From the NCBI RefSeq assembly GCF_006376615.1, contig NZ_VEXQ01000012.1, positions 89,035-153,034 on the forward strand: DNA of 64,000 nt. The letters run 5' to 3'. How positions within the stretch are numbered: the first letter of the stretch is position 1; the number at the start of each line of letters is the position of its first letter. This document shows, one piece after another, positions 55,701 to 63,751 of the stretch. Both the position numbers and the translations under genes were made by a program. The stretch is from Buttiauxella sp. B2. Lineage in GTDB: Bacteria; Pseudomonadota; Gammaproteobacteria; Enterobacterales; Enterobacteriaceae. The notes beneath the pieces are model-generated. The model was not told the origin of the DNA. It ran no database searches and saw only the letters and a program-made list of their open reading frames with translations.

Positions 55701-56694
55701 AATGACATTCCGCATTGTTGATGAGCACAACAAAAAACTCAAAGAGGGCAAAGACCTCACCGAGCTCAAAGGTGGCCTTAAAGATAAGGTCCAGCAAACG
55801 CTCTCGGCGGTGGCGGATGACGGCATCGAACAAAGCGGTCTGCATATCTGGAGCTTTGGATCGTTGCCGGAAAGCTACGAGCAAAAACGTGGCAACTACC
55901 GCATGAAGGCCTTCCCGGCGCTGGTGGATGAAAAAGAGAGCGTGGCTATCAAGCTGTTTGATAACCCGCTGGAACAGCAACAGGCGATGTGGCGTGGTTT
56001 GCGCCGTTTGTTACTGCTCAATATCCCATCACCCATTAAGTATCTGCATGAAAAATTGCCGAACAAAGCCAAACTGGGTCTGTACTTTAACCCGTATGGC
56101 AAGGTGCTGGATTTGATTGATGACTGTATTTCCTGCGGCGTGGATAAGCTGATTGCTCAGGCCGGTGGCCCGGTGTGGAGTGAGGAAGGCTTTGCCAAAC
56201 TGCATGAGAAAGTGCGAGCAGAACTCAACGAAACCGTGGTGGATATTGCAAAGCAGGTCGAACAAATTCTGACGACCGTTTTCAGTATCAACAAACGTCT
56301 GAAAGGGCGCGTGGACATGACGATGGCATTAGGTATGTCGGATGTGAAAGCGCAATTGAGCGGGCTGGTGTATCGCGGTTTTGTCACTGGCAACGGGTAC
56401 AAACGCCTTGGCGATACGCTACGTTATCTGCAAGCTATTGAGAAGCGCCTCGAGAAAATGGCGGTCGACCCGCACCGCGACCGTGTGCAAATGATGAAAG
56501 TGGAGCATGTACAGCAGTCCTGGCAACAGTGGCTCAACAAGCTACCGCCAGCTCGTCGGGTTGATGATGATGTACTCGAAATTCGTTGGATGATTGAAGA
56601 GCTGCGCGTCAGTTTCTTTGCCCAGCAACTGGGTACGCCGTATCCAATTTCAGATAAGCGTATTTTGCAGGCAATGGAAGCCATCACGGGGTAA
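52795..56694 (+). CDS. hrpA: DEAH-box ATP-dependent RNA helicase HrpA
   Basis: The start at ATG 52795 gives 1299 aa against 1300 in E. coli; the 16-residue longer frame is rejected because homology starts at FSRLDGLMLRDRQRLSRRLHG. Walker A GETGSGKTTQ, motif Ia TQPRRLAARTVA, DEAH box IIIDEAHERSLN, motif III TSATID, and QRKGRCGRV (motif VI) are intact, followed by the winged-helix, ratchet, OB and long C-terminal domain of this family. HrpA resolves stalled and collided ribosomes and processes fimbrial mRNA in E. coli. Confidence 0.97.
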   Translation: MENIKPSLSSLFSRLDGLMLRDRQRLSRRLHGAKKVKNPESQQAVFDALAVEIEAAAGKVLLREASRPKITYPEILPVSQKKQDILEAIRDHQVVIVAGETGSGKTTQLPKICMELGRGIKGLIGHTQPRRLAARTVANRIAEELQTEPGGCVGYKVRFTDHVSENTMVKLMTDGILLAEIQQDRLLMQYDTIIIDEAHERSLNIDFLLGYLRELLPRRPDLKIIITSATIDPERFSRHFNNAPIIEVSGRTYPVEVRYRPMVEDADDTDRDQLQAIFDAVDELGHESAGDILIFMSGEREIRDTADALNKLNLPHTEVLPLYARLSNSEQNRVFQSHVGRRIVLATNVAETSLTVPGIKYVIDPGTARISRYSYRTKVQRLPIEPVSQASANQRKGRCGRVSDGICIRLYSEDDFLSRPEFTDPEILRTNLASVILQMTALGLGDIAAFPFVEAPDKRNIQDGVRLLEELGAITSEADLSVYKLTPLGRQLSQLPVDPRLARMVLEAQKFGCVREVMIITAGLSIQDPRERPMDKQQASDEKHRRFHDKESDFLAYVNLWNYLGEQQKELSSNQFRRQCKLDYLNYLRVREWQDIYTQLRQVVKELGLPINSEPADFRSVHCALLTGLLSHIGQKDADKQEYTGARNARFSIFPGSGLFKKPPKWAMVAELVETSRLWGRIAARIDPEWVEPLAQHLIKRSYSEPHWEKSQGAVMATEKVTLYGLPIVAARSVNYSQIDPALCRELFIRHALVEGDWQTRHAFFRDNLKLRNEIEELEHKSRRRDILVDDETLFEFYDQRIAHDVISARHFDNWWKKASKETPDLLNFEKSMLIKEGAEQVSKLDYPNFWHQGNLKLRLTYQFEPGADADGVTVHIPLPLLNQVEEAGFEWQIPGVRRELVIALIKSLPKPVRRNFVPAPNYAEAFLGRATPLELPLLESLEREFRRMSGITIDREDWHWDQVPDHLKMTFRIVDEHNKKLKEGKDLTELKGGLKDKVQQTLSAVADDGIEQSGLHIWSFGSLPESYEQKRGNYRMKAFPALVDEKESVAIKLFDNPLEQQQAMWRGLRRLLLLNIPSPIKYLHEKLPNKAKLGLYFNPYGKVLDLIDDCISCGVDKLIAQAGGPVWSEEGFAKLHEKVRAELNETVVDIAKQVEQILTTVFSINKRLKGRVDMTMALGMSDVKAQLSGLVYRGFVTGNGYKRLGDTLRYLQAIEKRLEKMAVDPHRDRVQMMKVEHVQQSWQQWLNKLPPARRVDDDVLEIRWMIEELRVSFFAQQLGTPYPISDKRILQAMEAITG

Positions 56695-56831
56695 AACTGC
56701 CTGATGAATAAAAACCAGAAAGCTCGAAGGCGGGCTTTGTGGTTATTCAAATAAGGCACAATAACAACGTTATTCTCTACGCCGTTGGGCGCAATTATGC
56801 AGTATCCAGCCATTCGTACCATACTCCTGAT

Positions 56832-56850
56832 GCGGTCAATTTGTGACCGC
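56832..56850. promoter_or_regulatory. Perfect inverted repeat just upstream of the SDR gene
   Basis: GCGGTCA-ATTTG-TGACCGC has 7-bp arms. It ends 17 bases before the SDR start codon, so a bound repressor or the RNA hairpin would block expression. Confidence 0.6.
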
Positions 56851-56867
56851 TTCACTGGGGTTTTCTC

Positions 56868-57632
56868 ATGAAACGTTTAGCCGATAAAGTTGCCATTGTT
56901 ACCGGAGCCAGTTCTGGCATCGGGTATGTCACCGCGAAACTGTTTGCTGCCGAAGGGGCGAAAGTGGTGGTAGGCGCCCGACGAGAAGCCGAACTTGCTC
57001 AATTAGTTGATGAAATTAAGGCTGCGGGTGGGGATGCCGTCGCGGTTACCGGTGATGTGCGCGAAGAATCCTACGCCAAAGCGCTGGTGGCAAAAGCGGT
57101 AGAAACGTGGGGGCGGCTGGATATTGCGTTTAACAATGCAGGCACACTTGGTGAGAACGGCCCAAGCACTGAAGTCTCTGCGGAAGGTTTTGCTAATGCG
57201 GTGGCTATCAATTTGACGGGCTCATTTCTCGGTGCCAAACACCAGATTGCTGAAATGCTCAAACACGGTGGTGGGTCGGTTATCTTTACTTCAACTTTTG
57301 TGGGATACAGTTTTGCGTTTCCGCAGGTTGCCTCTTACGCCGCCAGTAAAGCAGGGCTGATTGGTCTGACGCAGGCGCTAGCCTCCGAATTTGGTCCGCA
57401 GAATATCCGTGTTAATTCAATTTTGCCAGGAGCAGTTGATACCGATATGTACCGGGATATGAATAACACCGCCGAGTCGCAAGCTTTTATTACCGGGCTG
57501 CATGCTCTAAAACGTGTGGCACATCCGGAAGAAATAGCGCGAGCGGTGCTTTGGCTCGCATCTGATGAATCGTCATTTGTGACCGGCACCGCCTCACTAG
57601 TGGACGGTGGTGCGTCAATCAACGGGGTTTAG
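56868..57632 (+). CDS. Short-chain dehydrogenase/reductase (SDR)
   Basis: The 254-aa classical SDR has the nucleotide motif TGASSGIG (residues 13-20), NNAG at ~89-92, catalytic Ser in STFVGYSF and YAASK for Tyr and Lys. It ends in the common VTGTASLVDGG. GARRE after the second strand suggests NADP preference. The substrate is unknown. It is convergent with, and overlaps by four bases, an O-methyltransferase. A candidate operator sits before its start. Confidence 0.9.
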   Translation: MKRLADKVAIVTGASSGIGYVTAKLFAAEGAKVVVGARREAELAQLVDEIKAAGGDAVAVTGDVREESYAKALVAKAVETWGRLDIAFNNAGTLGENGPSTEVSAEGFANAVAINLTGSFLGAKHQIAEMLKHGGGSVIFTSTFVGYSFAFPQVASYAASKAGLIGLTQALASEFGPQNIRVNSILPGAVDTDMYRDMNNTAESQAFITGLHALKRVAHPEEIARAVLWLASDESSFVTGTASLVDGGASINGV

Positions 57633-58288
57633 TCTTTTACGCGAGCAATCGAAAAACCATCCCAGCCTTTACTGCCCACCGTTTGCAATGCGGTGGCAGT
57701 AAGGCGTGGGTTGTTGCCAGTCATCTCGATAAACGCTCGCGTTCCCTGCACACCGGGATCGTTGTTGGCAGGATCAGTTACGCGACCATTTCGCACCACA
57801 TTGTCACCAATAATCAGTGTGCCAGGGCGTGAATATTTTAATGCCCACTCCAGATAAATCGGGTTTGAAGGTTTATCGGCATCAATGAAAACCATATCGA
57901 AGGGTGCAATTCCTGCGAGAAGTGGCAGGGTTTCGACCGCTGGGCCAACGTGCAATTCGATAATCGCTTCAAGGCCAGCAAGTTTGATATTTTTCTTTGC
58001 GACGTCGGCATGATATGGGTCAGCCTCAAGTGTCACTAGCTTGCCGTCAGTAGGCAAGGCACGCGCCATCCATACGGAGCTGTAACCCCCTAATGTCCCA
58101 ATCTCAAGAATGCGTTTAGCCTGGGCAATCTGCACAAGCAACTGGAGAAACTGTCCTTGGTTGGGCGCTACATCGATGGCGGGAAGCCCGGCGGCACTAT
58201 TATTAGCGAGGATTTTTTCAAAAATACTATCGTCGGGGATTAGGGCGTTCACAAGATACTCATCTACAGCAGACCATTGTTGTTGCAT
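57629..58288 (-). CDS. SAM-dependent O-methyltransferase (COMT-like class)
   Basis: The 219-aa protein has the catechol-O-methyltransferase-type motifs: RILEIGTLGGYSSVWMARALP (motif I), GKLVTLEADPYHADVAKKNI, FDMVFIDADKPSNPIYLEWAL (metal-binding Asp) and GTLIIGDNVVRNG. Such enzymes use Mg2+ and methylate vicinal hydroxyls of small aromatic compounds. No biosynthetic neighbour indicates the substrate. The pepT-like gene follows upstream on the same strand, 56 bases away. Confidence 0.9.
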   Translation of the reverse strand: MQQQWSAVDEYLVNALIPDDSIFEKILANNSAAGLPAIDVAPNQGQFLQLLVQIAQAKRILEIGTLGGYSSVWMARALPTDGKLVTLEADPYHADVAKKNIKLAGLEAIIELHVGPAVETLPLLAGIAPFDMVFIDADKPSNPIYLEWALKYSRPGTLIIGDNVVRNGRVTDPANNDPGVQGTRAFIEMTGNNPRLTATALQTVGSKGWDGFSIARVKD

Positions 58289-58344
58289 CTCTTAAATCCT
58301 CGCGTTTTACGGGTAAATGCCGCAGCGAATACCCGCAATATTTA

Positions 58345-59574
58345 TTATTTAGCGGCCAACAGACACAGTTTCAATGCCACGTTATACGACGCCTCAAACG
58401 CCCTTAGCGGTAAAAATTCAAACTTAGAATGGAAGTTATGCGCGCCAGTGAAGAAATTAGGCGTTAATAAGCCTTTTGCAGAAAGAGCCGCGCCGTCGGT
58501 ACCCCCGCGCATAGGAATGATCTTGGGTTCAATATCCAACTCTTTCATAGCGTCGAAAATCAAATCAATGGCTCGACGATCGTCTTTGATTGCATTACTG
58601 ATATTACTGTAGGTATCGGTAATTGAAATATCCACTTTCGCGGCAGGGTATTTAGCGGCAATTGTAGCTGCGACATCGCAAATTAGCTGTTTACGCTGCT
58701 CAAACGTTTGCGTATCAAAATCGCGAATATTAGCTTTCAGGATCGCTTCATTTTGCGTTGTGTGCATCCCGTTAAACCAGATATAGCCCTCGCGGCCTTC
58801 GGTATTTTCTGGTGTTTGGCTTCGGTCAAAATGGCTGATGAAATCGTGAGCCATCAACAGTGGATTTACCAACACGCCTTTGGCTGACATTGGGTGCGCT
58901 GTTACACCAGTAAAACGAATTTCAGCGTGGGCGGCATTAAAGTTTTCATAAACGACTTCGCCTAATTCACAACAGTCGATAGTCCAGGCGAAATCAACGT
59001 TAAAGCGCGCAAGATCCAGCGCTTTTGCACCACACAGGCCAATTTCTTCATCGGGAACAAAGGCCACGACAATATCGCCGTGTTTCATATCAGGCGTTAG
59101 ATTTTCCAGCAACGTCATCACTACCGTAACGGCAGATTTATTATCAGCACCCAACACACTGGTTCCATCACTAAAAATAATATCTTCGTTCGGATAGGCG
59201 AGAATTTCCGGGTGTTCAGTGGTGCGCAACCAGATATCTTTTTTCTGATTAAGGCACAAATCCTCGCCAGTAAAGCGCAAAATTTGCGGGTGAATATCGG
59301 GTGAAAGACCCACATCAACAGTATCAATATGCGTGATAAACCCAACGCGTGGCGCACCGGTAACATTACCTTTTTTGACCGCAGTGACGGTGGCATGCTC
59401 GTCGATAACCACGTCATCCAAACCCAGTTCACGCAGTTCGTGCGCCAGTAATTTCGCCATCTCATGCTGGCCTGGGGTGCTTGGTAAAGTAGCGGCACCG
59501 GCCAGGCTTTGGCTGGTAATGGCCAGATAGCGGAAAAAGCGTTGCGTTAATTGAGTGGCTAGTTGTGATGACAT
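58345..59574 (-). CDS. pepT: Peptidase T-like M20 tripeptidase
   Basis: The ATG at 59574 lies 6 bases after AAGGA and gives 409 aa (PepT is 408); ATG 59580 would leave no spacing. M20 zinc ligands and catalytic residues are visible: THIDTVD, LGADNKSAV, FVPDEEIG, DCCELGEVVYENFNAA, IPMRGGTDGAALS and TGAHNFHSKFE. Identity with E. coli PepT looks moderate, so it may be a second PepT-type enzyme rather than the orthologue. It is divergent from a DppA-like binding protein, which fits a peptide uptake and cleavage role. Confidence 0.88.
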   Translation of the reverse strand: MSSQLATQLTQRFFRYLAITSQSLAGAATLPSTPGQHEMAKLLAHELRELGLDDVVIDEHATVTAVKKGNVTGAPRVGFITHIDTVDVGLSPDIHPQILRFTGEDLCLNQKKDIWLRTTEHPEILAYPNEDIIFSDGTSVLGADNKSAVTVVMTLLENLTPDMKHGDIVVAFVPDEEIGLCGAKALDLARFNVDFAWTIDCCELGEVVYENFNAAHAEIRFTGVTAHPMSAKGVLVNPLLMAHDFISHFDRSQTPENTEGREGYIWFNGMHTTQNEAILKANIRDFDTQTFEQRKQLICDVAATIAAKYPAAKVDISITDTYSNISNAIKDDRRAIDLIFDAMKELDIEPKIIPMRGGTDGAALSAKGLLTPNFFTGAHNFHSKFEFLPLRAFEASYNVALKLCLLAAK

Positions 59575-59699
59575 CGACATTCCTTCTTGTGGAATCTGTT
59601 GGATATATTTATTTGTTTGCAATTATCATTTAATGTTATTTATTAAGCTGCTTAATACAAGAATTATTCTGGGTAAAAATTATAAATAAAAGGGCAGGC

Positions 59700-61304
59700 A
59701 TGAAAACTTCTATCACAACAAAAACCACAAAACTTGCATTGATAATAGCTGCACTGACAGTCAGTTCCACTGTCGCGGCTAAAACTTTAGTTTATTGTTC
59801 CGAGGGTTCGCCGGAAAACTTTAACCCGCAGTTATATACGTCCGGAACCAGTGTGGATGCTAGTGCTGTGCCAGTATATAACCGTTTGGTTGATTTCAAA
59901 GTGGGCACAACCGAGTTGCAGCCTAGCCTGGCGGAAAGCTGGGACGTTAGTGAAGATGGCAAGGTTTATACCTTCCATTTGCGCAAAGGGGTTAAATTCC
60001 AGAGCAACAAATATTTTAAACCAACACGTGATTTTACCGCTGATGATGTTATTTTCTCATTTATGCGGCAAAAAGATCCAAAGCACCCTTATCATAATGT
60101 TTCCAGCGGAAACTATTCCAATTTTGAAAGCCTTGAGTTCGGGAAGTTAATAACCGCGATTGATAAAATTGACGATAATACGGTCCGCTTCACATTAGCC
60201 CACGCCGAAGCGCCATTTATTGCCGACCTCGGTTGGTATTTTGCTTCAATTCTTTCTGCTGAATATGCCGATGCGATGCTCAAGGCGGGAACGCCTGAAC
60301 GCGTTGATATGGACCCGATTGGCACCGGCCCATTCCGTCTGGCGCAGTATCAAAAAGACTCGCGCATTTTGTTTACCGCTTTCCCGGAGTATTGGCAGGG
60401 GAAAGCAAAAATCGACAAGTTAGTATTCTCCATCACCCCGGATGCCTCCGTGCGTTACGCAAAACTTGAGAAAAACGAATGCCAGGTGATGCCATTCCCG
60501 AATCCTGCGGATTTGCCGCGAATGAAAGAAAACGCCGACATTAATTTGATGCGAAAAGCAGGGCTGAACACTGGCTTTCTGGCGTTTAACACCCAAAAAG
60601 CGCCACTGGATAATGTAAAAGTTCGCCAGGCGCTGGCAATGGCAATCAATAAGCCTGCCATTATTGAAGCGGTGTTCCGTGGCACGGGAACAGCGGCTAA
60701 AAACTTGTTACCACCGGGAATATGGAGCGCTGACGATACACTTAAAGATTACGAATATGACCCAGAGAAAGCCAAAGCGTTGCTTAAAGAGGCGGGCTTT
60801 GCCGATGGCATGACTATCGACCTGTGGGCGATGCCGGTTCAGCGCCCTTATAACCCTAATGCCAAACGCATGGCTGAGATGATTCAGGCTGACTGGGCGA
60901 AAATTGGCGTGACGGCAAAAGTCGTGACTTACGAATGGGGCGAATATTTAAAACGCGTAAAAAGCGGTGAACATCAGGCGGCATTGATGGGGTGGACGAC
61001 AGCAACCGGCGACCCGGATAACTTCTTTGGCCCGCTATTTACCTGCCGTGCAGCAGATGGCGGTTCTAACTCGGCGAAATGGTGCTATCAACCGTTTGAT
61101 AAGCTGATTTTGGATGCCCGTACTTCAAGCGATCACGAAAAACGCGTGGCGTTATATAAAGAAGCACAGCAGATGATGCATGACCAAATGCCGGCGGTGA
61201 TGATTGCTCACTCGACGATATTTGAACCGGTGCGCAAAGAAGTCTCTGGCTACGAAATCGATCCGTTTGGTAAGCATATTTTCTATCAGGTAGACACAAA
61301 GTAG
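59700..61304 (+). CDS. DppA-like periplasmic peptide-binding protein
   Basis: The 534-aa protein has a signal peptide (TKLALIIAALTVSSTVAA) and a mature start KTLVYCSEGSPENFNPQLYTSGTSVDAS as in E. coli DppA. It keeps KLEKNECQVMPFPNPAD, AMPVQRPYNPNAKRMAEMIQADWAKIGV and EWGEYLKRVKSGEH. Two cysteines in FTCRAADGGSNSAKWCYQPF form the family disulfide. It binds dipeptides or related compounds (haem and 5-aminolevulinate for DppA) and must use permease DppBCDF encoded elsewhere, because no permease genes follow. A terminator and a BIME lie downstream. Confidence 0.92.
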   Translation: MKTSITTKTTKLALIIAALTVSSTVAAKTLVYCSEGSPENFNPQLYTSGTSVDASAVPVYNRLVDFKVGTTELQPSLAESWDVSEDGKVYTFHLRKGVKFQSNKYFKPTRDFTADDVIFSFMRQKDPKHPYHNVSSGNYSNFESLEFGKLITAIDKIDDNTVRFTLAHAEAPFIADLGWYFASILSAEYADAMLKAGTPERVDMDPIGTGPFRLAQYQKDSRILFTAFPEYWQGKAKIDKLVFSITPDASVRYAKLEKNECQVMPFPNPADLPRMKENADINLMRKAGLNTGFLAFNTQKAPLDNVKVRQALAMAINKPAIIEAVFRGTGTAAKNLLPPGIWSADDTLKDYEYDPEKAKALLKEAGFADGMTIDLWAMPVQRPYNPNAKRMAEMIQADWAKIGVTAKVVTYEWGEYLKRVKSGEHQAALMGWTTATGDPDNFFGPLFTCRAADGGSNSAKWCYQPFDKLILDARTSSDHEKRVALYKEAQQMMHDQMPAVMIAHSTIFEPVRKEVSGYEIDPFGKHIFYQVDTK

Positions 61305-61324
61305 ATAGATGAATGGATCGTGTA

Positions 61325-61396
61325 GGGGGGATTAGCGTAAGCGACATCCACCAAAATTTGACGTGATATTGTCGGATGTCGCTGCGCTAATCCGAC
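61325..61396. repeat. BIME-like pair of inverted palindromic units (copy 4)
   Basis: Unit B reversed (61325-61352, one arm degenerate: GGGGGAT / ATCCACC) is followed by unit A forward (61371-61396, GTCGGAT...ATCCGAC, then CTAC). The relative order is the opposite of copies 1-3. Confidence 0.88.
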
Positions 61397-61422
61397 CTAC
61401 GAAGAGGTTTGTTATCATCGTT

Positions 61423-61452
61423 AAGCGGGTGCAATGTGCACCCGCTTTTTTT
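61423..61452 (+). terminator. Rho-independent terminator after the DppA-like gene
   Basis: A perfect 11-bp stem AAGCGGGTGCA / TGCACCCGCTT is followed by TTTTT. It lies 120 bases after the stop, beyond the BIME. The rest of the 61305-61635 gap holds the promoter side of the next gene, with a palindrome CTTATC-T-GATAAG near 61461. Confidence 0.9.
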
Positions 61453-61635
61453 CGTATTTCTTATCTGATAAGCAGATAGATTGGCGTGACGCTGCCTGTG
61501 TCATTTGGCACTCAGAGCATTAAACGACGGTGAGCCACCACAGAACTGCATTATTGCTGGCGTTTTAGCGTATTCTCCACAACAAGATATAATCATAAAA
61601 TCACCAGCGTCAGTTACTTTGAGGTCGTCAAGTGT

Positions 61636-62430
61636 ATGGTTCAACTCTATCTAATCAACAAATATATTGAGTTCTGGCCGTTAGAACATCGCCTCTCTCA
61701 TCGCGAAAATGCGCTCTTGAGTCACAAACTTAACGCACCTGTGAGCCGCTGCCTGCAATTATTGCTGGAAAAACGCCCTGAACTTGTGATGCAAAAAGAT
61801 TTCTATCAGTACGTCTGGGGGGAACAGGGAGTGGGGGTATCCATTAATGCGCTGTATCAGAATATCACTCTGCTGCGTAAAGGGTTGCGTTCGCTCGATT
61901 CACAATTGGATGCAGCTATTATAACCGTCCCTAAAAAGGGGTTTAAATGGGATGAGCGGATTAGCGTGGAAAGTTTTAGTGAAAATGAGATTCAGCTTGT
62001 TCCCGAACCTCCACTTATTCTTGCCACCGCTGAAAATAAAATTCCTGTATCTGTGGTAAGTCATCCTTCCTTCAAATATTTTTCGACGGCTAATCTTGCT
62101 GTATTCACGGGCGTTATCATCACCGCATGCATTATCTCTATCAGCCAGGTCGGGTTTCCTTCATTGTACGATAACTATTTTAAGGATTACACGGTTAAAA
62201 CGAATGCTGGTGGATGCAGTTACTTTAGTGTCAATCAAATGGGTGTGGAGGTGATGGTGAATAATTTAAAAAACGAAAACCTCCCTGATTGCCAGGCATT
62301 TCCTTATCGCTACCTTACATTTGATCAACCGCATTCACCCAATTCGTTGATTGTTTGCGACCGACCAATGCAATCCAATCCCCACCCTACATGCACAGCT
62401 TATATTCAGTATGGGAGTTCGACACCGTGA
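61636..62430 (+). CDS. ToxR/CadC-type membrane-anchored winged-helix regulator
   Basis: The 264-aa protein has an N-terminal OmpR-type winged helix in the cytoplasm (residues ~1-112; LNAPVSRCLQLLLEKRPELVMQKDFYQYVWGEQGVGVSINALYQNI, then LRKGLRSLDSQLDAAIITVPKKGFKW). A single membrane helix (NLAVFTGVIITACIISISQVGF, ~155-176) leads to a ~85-residue periplasmic domain with several cysteines. Such proteins read periplasmic signals and act without phosphorylation. The stop overlaps the start of a FidL-like gene, as in Salmonella marT-fidL and E. coli yqeI-yqeJ. Confidence 0.9.
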   Translation: MVQLYLINKYIEFWPLEHRLSHRENALLSHKLNAPVSRCLQLLLEKRPELVMQKDFYQYVWGEQGVGVSINALYQNITLLRKGLRSLDSQLDAAIITVPKKGFKWDERISVESFSENEIQLVPEPPLILATAENKIPVSVVSHPSFKYFSTANLAVFTGVIITACIISISQVGFPSLYDNYFKDYTVKTNAGGCSYFSVNQMGVEVMVNNLKNENLPDCQAFPYRYLTFDQPHSPNSLIVCDRPMQSNPHPTCTAYIQYGSSTP

Positions 62431-62894
62431 AGACCTTATTACGTAGAGGGGTAATGCTTTCCACCCTGGTGGCGGTATGTTGTTTTGGGTTGCTGATAGC
62501 GATTAACTATAATAAAACGCATTTTACTTGTAACGGCAATATTGTTATCCATGGGAATAACGTTCTCCTGAAAGCCAACGTGATGTACCATTTTCAAGGA
62601 GAAGAAGGTAATGCGAAGATTAACGGTGAAGTCGTTTATGGCAATAACCAGAGCACGAAATTAATTCAAGTCTTTTTATTTGATTTCACCCGGCATGGTA
62701 ATACTTATTATCTTAAAGGAACAGGAGCAACACCTGCGCTGGGGAATATGACTGATTTTGAGCAGCTCAAAAAAGTGATGAACTATAATTTCCTTAGCCA
62801 GGGGAGCGAGATGCCTTATACCATTATCTCAATGGGCCATCAGGTGTACACCATTAGCAATGGTGACCTTCCTTTAATGTACTGCTCCCGCTAA
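62427..62894 (+). CDS. FidL-like membrane-anchored protein, partner of the regulator
   Basis: The start is the GTG at 62427 overlapping the regulator stop (GTGA), giving 155 aa; the longer frame inside the regulator gene is rejected. One N-terminal membrane helix (GVMLSTLVAVCCFGLLIAINY) is followed by a periplasmic domain: HFTCNGNIVIHGNN, KINGEVVYGNNQ and LFDFTRHGNTYYLKGTG are typical of FidL/YqeJ proteins. In marT-fidL type pairs the second protein is thought to sense signals for, or stabilise, the regulator. Overlapping stop-start means equal production. Confidence 0.82.
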   Translation: MKTLLRRGVMLSTLVAVCCFGLLIAINYNKTHFTCNGNIVIHGNNVLLKANVMYHFQGEEGNAKINGEVVYGNNQSTKLIQVFLFDFTRHGNTYYLKGTGATPALGNMTDFEQLKKVMNYNFLSQGSEMPYTIISMGHQVYTISNGDLPLMYCSR

Positions 62895-63751
62895 TTTGTA
62901 TACGCCAACTCTCGCTCTTATCTGTAGCCCTCTCTTCAACAGGTTGGTCAGCGGGTCCTTAGTTGTTTATCTTCCTGAAAGGGCATTCAGCGAGATGTCT
63001 GATGCCCTGGGTTGCCCCCAATTGCCCAGGCTTGGGTAAATTGCAGGCCAAAAAACCTGATTCAGGTTTTTTTTTCATTTAATGCCACGAATTTACTTCA
63101 GTCTGCGGGGGAAAACGTCGTGGTATTACCAGGTCTGTCGCAGGCACACTGAGAAAGATAAAAACTTTAACTAACAGTAAATTATCTTTCACGTTTACTC
63201 TTCGTTTACTCCCGAACAGCAGGCAAGGTACTGAACCCTGGTGCGACAAGAATTATCTTAGTTAAAATCAGATTCTGATTACACTCCTTTAACTTTAAGC
63301 CAAAAATAAAAGACCTTATTCTGTGTCTCAGCAACGTAGTACCTGTTGATACGCCAGATAGGATGTGAGGTTTCCCGGTTTATGGCATAACCCATACCCA
63401 TCAGGAAAATGTGTCAGCATTGTTAAATGGTGGCGGTACCCTTATAAACAGTAAGTGGATTGTTCTGTCGACCCTGAAAATTCGATACTTATATTTTGAT
63501 GAATTGATGGCGCGGCATGGCTGAGAGTTACCCTGTGTTTTAGATTGTTATTCATATTGTTTATGCTTGTTTTTGTGACTTTATAAGATATATATGCTTT
63601 ATTTGTTTGTTTAAATAGATGAATAATCCAACATAAACTGATGTTGCATACTTTATGTCTTTTACGTTTAAATGCGCATCACAACCAGAGGTGACTCCGA
63701 ATCCCCAACAGTTAACCGCCTGCATACTGGAAGACATGAAGAGAGAGCAGG
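62895..63751. other. 857-base gene-free stretch between two regulator genes
   Basis: No frame here is supported as a gene. It contains a terminator (63050-63076), a palindrome AATCAGA-T-TCTGATT (63266-63280), a short direct repeat CGTTTACTC/TTCGTTTACTC near 63191, and an AT-rich stretch (63540-63650) that may carry the promoter of the last gene. A small RNA ending at the terminator is possible but nothing shows it. Confidence 0.5.
63050..63076 (+). terminator. Rho-independent terminator downstream of the FidL-like gene
   Basis: AAAAACCTG-ATT-CAGGTTTTT runs into a long T stretch; the stem is A/T-rich at its base. It is 156 bases after the stop codon; a GC-rich pair CCTGGG / CCCAGG (63006-63030) lies in front of it. 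Confidence 0.75.

Noticed and set aside
56715..56744. Imperfect hairpin after hrpA (ACCAGAAAGC / GCTTTGTGGT) as terminator
   Set aside because: The stem is imperfect and no T-run follows.
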